Notes under the pieces: model-generated
Database searches by the model: none
Told to the model about the DNA's origin: nothing
The model's input: only the letters and a program-made list of their open reading frames with translations
In this document: one piece after another, positions 35,137 to 40,368 of the stretch
Layout of the letters: each line of letters starts with the position of its first letter
Numbering within the stretch: the stretch's first letter is position 1
Program-made: the position numbers and the translations under genes
DNA from: an uncultured Sediminibacterium sp.
Lineage (GTDB): Bacteria; Bacteroidota; Bacteroidia; Chitinophagales; Chitinophagaceae
Direction of reading: 5' to 3'
Assembly (NCBI GenBank): GCA_937911175.1
Contig: CALDSE010000026.1
Location: 1 to 40,368 of the forward strand
Length of the DNA: 40,368 nt

Positions 35137-35430
35137 TTAATTCGCAGAATATCTTTTAATAAGCTTTAAGTCACTTCCTTTTAACAAAAGTTCTTCTTCA
35201 ATATCAAAATCGTTTTGAAGGCCCAGCCAGAAATTGGGGCTATTGCCAAAGTATTTTGAAAGTCTCAAGGCAGTATCGGCAGTAACACTTCTATTACCTT
35301 TTAAAATTTCAGATATTCTCGTTTGAGGTACTCCAATATCCATACTTAGTCTGTATGCACTAATTCCTAAGGGGTTAAGAAACTCTTCTCTAAGCACATC
35401 TCCAGGATGAATATTTTTTATTTTTTTCAT
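35137..35430 (-). CDS. HigA-type antitoxin (XRE helix-turn-helix), orphan
   Basis: The 97-residue protein fits the HigA/VapI antitoxin family in length and start (MKKIKNIHPGDVLREEFLNPLGISAYRL). The helix-turn-helix lies at about 25-48 (LSMDIGVPQTRISEILKGNRSV), followed by TADTALRLSKYFGNSPNFWLGLQNDFD, the typical HigA ending. The toxin gene higB normally lies directly upstream in the same direction; none is visible between here and 35646 on either strand, so the toxin may be lost or located elsewhere. A perfect inverted repeat (35477-35499) upstream is a likely autoregulatory site. Confidence 0.87.
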   Translation of the reverse strand: MKKIKNIHPGDVLREEFLNPLGISAYRLSMDIGVPQTRISEILKGNRSVTADTALRLSKYFGNSPNFWLGLQNDFDIEEELLLKGSDLKLIKRYSAN

Positions 35431-35476
35431 AATGACTTTTTATTTCCAGAATCAAGTAGTTTACTAACGTTTTACG

Positions 35477-35499
35477 ATACTTACGCTAAAGGTAAGTAT
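35477..35499 (-). promoter_or_regulatory. Inverted repeat, probable HigA operator with -7-like core
   Basis: ATACTTAC (35477-35484) and GTAAGTAT (35492-35499) are perfect inverted copies with a seven-base spacer, 46 bases upstream of the higA ATG. On the minus strand the repeat contains TACCTTTA (35494-35487), one base off the -7 consensus, so a protein bound here would block higA transcription. Autorepression is usual for HigA proteins, but binding here is inferred. Confidence 0.5.
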
Positions 35500-35557
35500 T
35501 ATTAATTATACTGTATTATACTTATTTGTTTGTAAGGTTTTTTGACTCATTTTTGAG

Positions 35558-35638
35558 TTTATCAATCAATAATTTCGACTTTAATGCTCAATTTTATGAT
35601 TTTTTGATTGATAAATCGTAAATTTATGATTGATAAAT
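35558..35638. repeat. Three copies of an 11-base motif, one inverted
   Basis: TTTATCAATCA (35558-35568) is the inverse of TGATTGATAAA, which occurs at 35605-35615 and again at 35627-35637. The two direct copies start 22 bases apart (two helical turns) and end just before the start of the truncated helix-turn-helix gene. This is the layout of a repressor or activator binding array. Confidence 0.5.
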
Positions 35639-35645
35639 ATATGAT

Positions 35646-35804
35646 ATGCCAAAGAAAACACCTATATATGATGCTGAAATAATTCAATTTATTAAGGATA
35701 ATCCTATGTGCTCCTCTAACGAAATTTTAAATGGATTAGCACTTAATATAAGCATGCCTACACTTAGAAGTTGGTTACTATTTGCATGTCAAGCTCTCAC
35801 ATAG
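35646..35804 (+). pseudogene. Truncated helix-turn-helix protein, N-terminal fragment
   Basis: From the ATG at 35646 a 52-codon frame begins MPKKTPIYDAEIIQFIKDNP and continues through CSSNEILNGL and [10 protein letters not shown], which reads as a winged or plain helix-turn-helix (helix, SSNEIL, turn, recognition helix TLRSWL). At about 35771 it runs into DNA homologous to the 3' end of an FAD oxidoreductase, in a different frame, and stops at 35804. Similar N-termini occur on Fic, HipA-like or nucleotidyltransferase-linked regulators in Bacteroidota, but the diagnostic part is missing. It is preceded by a three-copy 11-base motif. Confidence 0.6.
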
Positions 35805-35965
35805 CCTATGGTTCTATCCGTATGGAACCTGTTTTTATGATTTTGGGACAATCGGCAGGGACAGCAGCGGTTTTGGCGATTGAGAATAAGGTCTCACCCC
35901 AAAAACTGCCCTATGAAAAACTACGCAAAGTACTTTTAGAGGGTAAACAGAAATTAGAATTGTAA
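35774..35965 (+). pseudogene. 3' remnant of an FAD-dependent oxidoreductase gene
   Basis: About 64 codons match the C-terminus of the intact gene at 35986-37668: [33 protein letters not shown] aligns with [32 protein letters not shown], without gaps. By hand count the DNA is about 72% identical over 192 bases, mostly with synonymous changes; the best block is 27 identical bases. It lacks the FAD-binding N-terminal part and any plausible start. It is thus the leftover of an older diverged tandem paralogue, whose 5' part was lost when the helix-turn-helix gene was joined to it. Confidence 0.8.
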
Positions 35966-35985
35966 ATCAAGCCATAATAATAATC

Positions 35986-37668
35986 ATGTACATCGTTCAA
36001 AAATCACTCACCGCAATCATCATTTCGCTCTTCTGTGTTTTTTCTGCCAGCGCCCAACAGAAAAATTTTGATATTGTCATCTATGGCGGAACATCCGCAG
36101 GGGTAAGTGCCGCGATACAATCATCACGTCTTGGTAAATCGGTTGTACTCATTGAACCTACCAAAAGAATTGGTGGCCTAACAACAGGTGGTTTGGGCCA
36201 AACTGACATTGGTAACAAACAGGCAATTGGTGGAATAAGCCGGGAGTTTTACCAAAATATAAAAAAATACTACGATAATCCAGCCAACTGGAAATGGCAA
36301 CAAAAACAAGACTATCAGGACGATGGACAAACAAGAACAGAAAAAGGAGAAGCCACTATGTGGACTTTTGAGCCATCAGCCGCATTGAAAGTCTTACAAG
36401 AAATGTTATCAGTTGAGAAAAATATCACCCTTGTATATGAACAGCGATTGAATAGAACACTAAAAGGGATTCGTAAAAAGTCGGGGGTAATTAGTGCAAT
36501 ACAAATGGAAAATGGGCAGTGGTATGGTGGCAAAATGTTTATTGATGCTACTTACGAAGGTGACCTATTGGCGCTTGCAGGCATTTCTTATACCGTAGGG
36601 AGAGAATCTAATGAAGAATTTGGCGAAAGCCTAAACGGTGTTCAAGCCAATATTACAAGCTCCTCGCTGACGGGCGTTGTTTCAAAAAACGGATTTAATC
36701 ACAATTTTGTAGATGGTGTTGACCCCTATATCGAAAAAGGCAATCCTAAAAGTGGGTTACTCCCTTTTATCGAAAAAGAACATCCTCCCAAAGATGGAAC
36801 TGGCGATAAACGTATTCAGGCGTATTGCTACCGAATGTGTTTAACTAATTATCCAGAAAATAAGATTCCTTTTGAAAAACCTAATAACTACAATGAATTG
36901 GCGTATGAACTATTGATTCGCAATTTTGAAGCAGGCGAAAAAGTTAATGATTTTCCTTGGATTAACTCAAGTATGCCCAATCGAAAAACCGATACAAACA
37001 ACGGACGTGGGTTTTCAACTGACTTCATTGGACAAAATTATACCTATCCAGAGGCATCCTATAAAGAAAGAGAAGTGATTGCAGAAAGACACCTGAATTA
37101 CCAGAAAGGTTTGATGTGGACCTTGGCTTATCATCCCAGAATTCCAGAGGCAATGAGAAACGAAATCTCAAAATGGGGTATGTGTAAAGATGAGTTTATA
37201 GAGGGACAGGGTTGGCAGCAGCAACTTTATATTAGAGAGGCAAGAAGAATGAGGAGTGATTTAGTGATGACCCAAAAGCAATGTGAAGCCCTAATCGTTG
37301 CACCAAACTCAGTGGGAATGGCAGCATATGGAATGGATTCGCATAATGTGCAACGGTATGTTACAAAAGACGGCTTTGTGAAAAATGAGGGAAATGTAGA
37401 ATCCAAAGTAGCAGGTCCTTTTTCAATCGGTTACGAGGCCATTGTACCAAAAGAGACCGAGTGTAAGAATTTGGTAGTACCCGTATGTTTGAGTGCTACC
37501 CACATTGCTTTTGGGTCTATCCGTATGGAACCTGTTTTTATGGTTTTGGGTCAATCGGCGGCTACAGCAGCGGTTTTGGCCATTGAAAATAAAGTTTCAC
37601 TACAAAAACTACCTTACGAAAAATTGCGAGAGGTGTTGTTAAAAAATAAACAGGTATTGGAGAACTGA
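35986..37668 (+). CDS. Exported FAD-dependent oxidoreductase
   Basis: The 560-residue protein starts with a signal peptide (SLTAIIISLFCVFSASAQQ) and then a dinucleotide-binding motif in DIVIYGGTSAGVSAAIQSSR (about 30-49), followed by KRIGGLTTGGLGQTDIG, placing it in the FAD_oxidored family (PF12831), often annotated as xanthan lyase-like in error. It is probably periplasmic. The C-terminal [20 protein letters not shown] loop closes over the flavin. Its substrate is unknown; family members sit in many polysaccharide-degradation loci. It is 20 bases after the remnant of a paralogue and is followed by an intrinsic terminator. Codon use is more mixed and its stop is TGA, unlike most neighbours, suggesting later acquisition (inference). 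Confidence 0.85.
   Translation: MYIVQKSLTAIIISLFCVFSASAQQKNFDIVIYGGTSAGVSAAIQSSRLGKSVVLIEPTKRIGGLTTGGLGQTDIGNKQAIGGISREFYQNIKKYYDNPANWKWQQKQDYQDDGQTRTEKGEATMWTFEPSAALKVLQEMLSVEKNITLVYEQRLNRTLKGIRKKSGVISAIQMENGQWYGGKMFIDATYEGDLLALAGISYTVGRESNEEFGESLNGVQANITSSSLTGVVSKNGFNHNFVDGVDPYIEKGNPKSGLLPFIEKEHPPKDGTGDKRIQAYCYRMCLTNYPENKIPFEKPNNYNELAYELLIRNFEAGEKVNDFPWINSSMPNRKTDTNNGRGFSTDFIGQNYTYPEASYKEREVIAERHLNYQKGLMWTLAYHPRIPEAMRNEISKWGMCKDEFIEGQGWQQQLYIREARRMRSDLVMTQKQCEALIVAPNSVGMAAYGMDSHNVQRYVTKDGFVKNEGNVESKVAGPFSIGYEAIVPKETECKNLVVPVCLSATHIAFGSIRMEPVFMVLGQSAATAAVLAIENKVSLQKLPYEKLREVLLKNKQVLEN
37477..37668 (+). repeat. Second copy of the 192-base diverged direct repeat
   Basis: This is the 3' end of the intact FAD oxidoreductase gene, matching 35774-35965 at a constant offset of 1703 bases with no gaps. 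The two copies flank the intact gene and could in principle recombine, although their divergence makes that rare. Confidence 0.75.
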
Positions 37669-37776
37669 TTGAGTGAGAAATGGTAAAATTAAAAGCCAAA
37701 CTAAAACTCAATATGGGATAATGTGGCTAATATTTATAAATTAGCACCTCGGATGTTAAGATATTATTGAAAAAAT

Positions 37777-37812
37777 AAAAAGAGACCCCTAGCAATAGGT
37801 GTCTCTTTTTTA
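37777..37812 (+). terminator. Intrinsic terminator of the FAD oxidoreductase gene
   Basis: Arms 37777-37791 and 37796-37810 pair over 15 positions with one mismatch around a GCAA tetraloop, and the right arm ends in a run of six T. It lies about 110 bases beyond the stop codon. Confidence 0.82.
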
Positions 37813-37856
37813 TGAATTGTTTTATAAAATTGGCCAAGCATTGAGATCAATTTCTA

Positions 37857-37882
37857 GACTTCGTTTAAATTTAAACAAAGTC
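37857..37882. repeat. Near-perfect 26-base palindrome
   Basis: The halves GACTTCGTTTAAA and TTTAAACAAAGTC are inverse copies with one mismatch and no spacer. With no T-run it does not look like a terminator. It lies in the 650-base stretch between the FAD oxidoreductase and gap, which otherwise holds two terminators, a small seven-base inverted repeat (37922-37937) and tRNA-Glu. Confidence 0.5.
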
Positions 37883-37952
37883 AAATTTCCCCTGAAAACC
37901 CCTATCGTGCTCCCCAACTCTCGAAAGCGAGCTTTCGTCGTTGTGTCGCATT

Positions 37953-37982
37953 AAAAAAGCCTCTCACTTTGTGAGAGGCTTT
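37953..37982 (-). terminator. Intrinsic terminator of tRNA-Glu
   Basis: A perfect 12-base stem (37956-37967 with 37971-37982) with a three-base loop; on the minus strand it is followed by six T. It begins one base after the tRNA 3' end. Confidence 0.9.
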
Positions 37983-37983
37983 G

Positions 37984-38055
37984 TAGAGCGTACGGGATTC
38001 GAACCCGTATTACCTCCGTGAAAGGGAGGTGACCTAACCCTTAGTCGAACGCTCC
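37984..38055 (-). tRNA. tRNA-Glu (anticodon TTC)
   Basis: Read on the minus strand the 72-base gene folds fully: acceptor GGAGCGT/ACGCTCT with one G-U pair, D arm GACT/GGTC, anticodon stem CCTCC/GGAGG around CTTTCAC giving anticodon TTC, a four-base variable loop and T arm ACGGG-TTCGAAT-CCCGT. The CCA end is not encoded. It has its own promoter and terminator, so it is a single-gene unit. Confidence 0.96.
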
Positions 38056-38079
38056 ATGTTCACTATGTTATTAGGGTCG

Positions 38080-38111
38080 CAAAAATAGGTCGCAAACGCT
38101 TTACTGCCAAA
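38080..38111 (-). promoter_or_regulatory. Bacteroidetes-type promoter of tRNA-Glu
   Basis: On the minus strand TTTG (38111-38108) is followed after exactly 20 bases by TATTTTTG (38087-38080), both matching the consensus. The tRNA 5' end is 25 bases downstream of the -7 box. Confidence 0.7.
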
Positions 38112-38281
38112 AGTTTTTAGCTTTTTTTAGTGAATATCAATGCCCTAGCGGGTTTTAATTCTGCCCAACCTAATACCTGAAATCACAGCAGGCATGCCCA
38201 AATACGATCAATTGTTTGTATAAATCCTTGATTTTGTTCATTTCTTCTTAGTTATTTGCCCCATATTTTTTAAAAAGATGG

Positions 38282-38289
38282 TACCTTTG
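38282..38289 (+). promoter_or_regulatory. -7 element for gap
   Basis: TACCTTTG is an exact match 32 bases before the gap ATG. A TTTG at 38255-38258 lies 23 bases upstream, a little beyond the usual spacing, and may be the -33 box. Confidence 0.55.
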
Positions 38290-38302
38290 CATCTCCTATT
38301 GA

Positions 38303-39331
<1,029 letters not shown>

Positions 39332-39344
39332 GATTTTTTTATAC

Positions 39345-39371
39345 AATGCCTTCCCTCGGGAGGGCATTTTT
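39345..39371 (+). terminator. Intrinsic terminator between gap and pgk
   Basis: AATGCCTTCCC (39345-39355) pairs with GGGAGGGCATT (39358-39368) with one U-G wobble around a tight loop, ending in five T. It should end most gap transcripts before pgk. Confidence 0.82.
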
Positions 39372-39401
39372 AATTATATTGTAAAAGAAACAAATAAAAA
39401 T

Positions 39402-39674
39402 ATGAGTTCATTTAAAGATTTTTCATTCGCTGGTAAAAAAGCCTTAATTCGTGTAGATTTTAATGTGCCTTTAGATGAAAATTTTAAAGTTACCGATGCC
39501 AACCGAATTGAAGCTGCAAAACCAACTATTGATAAGATTTTAAACGATGGCGGAGCAGTTATTTTAATGTCGCACTTAGGAAGACCAAAAGGAAAAGAAC
39601 AGAGATATTCTTTGAGCCATATTGTTTATAAAATTGAAGAAGTGTTAGGAAAAAAAGTAAAATTTGCTTCATGA
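39402..39674 (+). pseudogene. pgk: Phosphoglycerate kinase, truncated after 90 residues
   Basis: The frame begins MSSFKDFSFAGKKALIRVDF and continues through NVPLDENFKVTDANRIEAAKPT and ILMSHLGRPKG, the substrate-binding N-terminal motifs of phosphoglycerate kinase. It ends at a TGA at 39672-39674 after KKVKFAS, while the family is about 390-420 residues, so the remainder of the N-domain and the whole nucleotide-binding C-domain are missing. Downstream DNA in all three plus frames shows no PGK motifs, and instead a minus-strand lipoprotein gene starts its 3' end here. It is therefore broken by a rearrangement or by an assembly join, not by a single frameshift. Being essential in most organisms, an intact copy is expected elsewhere. 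Confidence 0.85.
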
Positions 39675-40127
39675 ACGTTTTATTAATCGTTTGCTTTTGG
39701 AAATAATTCTATCGTTAAAGTATTCCTTTTCTTCAGCGAAGAACCATGATTTACCGCTGTTTTCTGTTATCGCAAAAATGATGACTCTACGAACATCATT
39801 CATATCTTCGTAATATTCATACTTTTCGAACTCATATTTCACATGAATCTTAGCTCCATCCGATTCTATTTCTTGAATAATGCCATCTTGAAAAAACGGA
39901 CGTTCTTCTTCATTTGACACATCAAAATGCGCTTGGAATAAACTATCACCTTGTGCTTTGTAATGAGCAACGATATTTGGGTGTGTGAATCCTACATATG
40001 ACATTACAGTACCATTATTTCTAGAATTAATGTACGAAACCATTGCCTGATGTAAAGAAGCTTCCTGATCAGCATTTAACGAACATGAAGCAAAAATAAG
40101 TAGCAAAATAATAGTCCAATTTTTCAC
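39669..40127 (-). CDS. Lipoprotein of unknown function
   Basis: The 152-residue protein has a lipobox LLIFASC placing the lipidated Cys at 15. The start is a GTG at 40127, the only start codon that opens the signal sequence (KNWTIILLLIFASC). The mature part begins with a helix (ASLHQAMVSYINSRNNG) followed by VMSYVGFTHPNIVAHYK and alternating strands, which looks like an NTF2/SnoaL-type small cone fold, but I cannot confirm a family. Its stop overlaps the end of the truncated pgk by a few bases on the opposite strand. Confidence 0.7.
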   Translation of the reverse strand: MKNWTIILLLIFASCSLNADQEASLHQAMVSYINSRNNGTVMSYVGFTHPNIVAHYKAQGDSLFQAHFDVSNEEERPFFQDGIIQEIESDGAKIHVKYEFEKYEYYEDMNDVRRVIIFAITENSGKSWFFAEEKEYFNDRIISKSKRLIKRS

Positions 40128-40184
40128 TTTATGAAAATAGCCAAAAAAAGTAGGACGAAAAAAGATTGTGGAAAAGTTCTTTTG

Positions 40185-40368
40185 TTAAATAAAAATGAAC
40201 TTACTGCTGAGACTGGTGAACTCAACTTCATTCGATTGAACAAACCCTTCTAATACAAAGTTCAACATGTCTTGAATTCTTAATATTTCTGGATATTGTT
40301 CAGCCTTAATATGCCTTAACTGTGCTTTACTTCCTATGATTTGGACTTCATCAAAATTACGGTCATCA
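40185..40368 (-). CDS. Unidentified protein, C-terminal fragment (5' partial)
   Basis: A minus-strand frame is open from the window edge at 40368 to a TAA at 40185-40187, giving about 61 codons. It reads DDRNFDEVQIIGSKAQLRHI, then KAEQYPEILRIQDMLNFV and LEGFVQSNEVEFTSLSSKF. The composition is protein-like, with amphipathic helices. I do not recognise the family. It lies 57 bases upstream of the lipoprotein gene in the same direction and may share its transcript. Confidence 0.5.
   Translation of the reverse strand, partial: DDRNFDEVQIIGSKAQLRHIKAEQYPEILRIQDMLNFVLEGFVQSNEVEFTSLSSKFIFI

Noticed and set aside
35431-35645. A HigB toxin gene upstream of higA
   Set aside because: No frame of sufficient length or with the HigB ending was found on either strand.
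35646-38055. A complete integrated element with attachment sites at tRNA-Glu
   Set aside because: No integrase, transposase or second copy of the tRNA 3' end could be seen in the window.
39675-39720. Simple frameshift explaining the short pgk
   Set aside because: The other two plus frames carry no phosphoglycerate kinase motif and stop quickly, while a minus-strand lipoprotein gene occupies the DNA.

Overview
The window is AT-rich chromosomal DNA from a member of the Bacteroidota, most likely the Chitinophagales/Chitinophagaceae. The evidence is a SusC/SusD outer-membrane pair, a DUF1573 protein, a long SecA of the Bacteroidetes type, near-absent Shine-Dalgarno sequences, and Bacteroidetes -7 elements (TAnnTTTG) upstream of several genes. 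No phage, transposase or CRISPR array was seen.

Layout. Positions 1-5441 (+) hold a tight amino-acid catabolism cluster: an Fe-S L-serine dehydratase (5' end outside the window), a secreted DUF1080 protein, a GntP-type permease, a RidA-family deaminase, a PLP/zinc D-serine dehydratase / D-threonine aldolase homologue and an M19 dipeptidase. It is followed at 5622-10367 by a SusC/SusD pair without any glycoside hydrolase. Together they suggest uptake and breakdown of a peptide or amino-acid substrate, possibly containing D-residues (inference).

Positions 10451-20361 hold a DUF1573 protein (-), a fused 2-oxoacid dehydrogenase E1 alpha/beta (+), a small secreted protein and YebC (-), an APC permease (-), then a (+) run of DAACS symporter, DedA, MFS transporter and GT9 glycosyltransferase. 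Positions 20491-25598 (-) hold mdh, a CPHC thioredoxin-fold protein, an MlaF-like ATPase, lysA, scpB and atpG. Positions 25817-34167 (+) hold secA, deoC, an M20 amidohydrolase, malic enzyme and an MlaE-like permease. mdh and the malic enzyme are both malate enzymes.

Positions 34249-38320 look accessory: a DUF3050 protein, two tandem hairpins, an orphan HigA antitoxin with a likely operator, a truncated helix-turn-helix gene fused to the broken 3' end of an FAD oxidoreductase, an intact paralogue of that oxidoreductase, several palindromes and tRNA-Glu(TTC). The window closes with gap and a pgk gene cut off after 90 codons, abutting an unrelated lipoprotein gene on the other strand. That break is either a real rearrangement or an assembly join.

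Strongest second-look items: the D-amino-acid/peptide cluster with its SusCD pair, the truncated pgk, the FAD-oxidoreductase remnant with its regulatory-looking repeats, and the DUF3050 protein. I did not find a clearly new multi-gene defence or mobile system.
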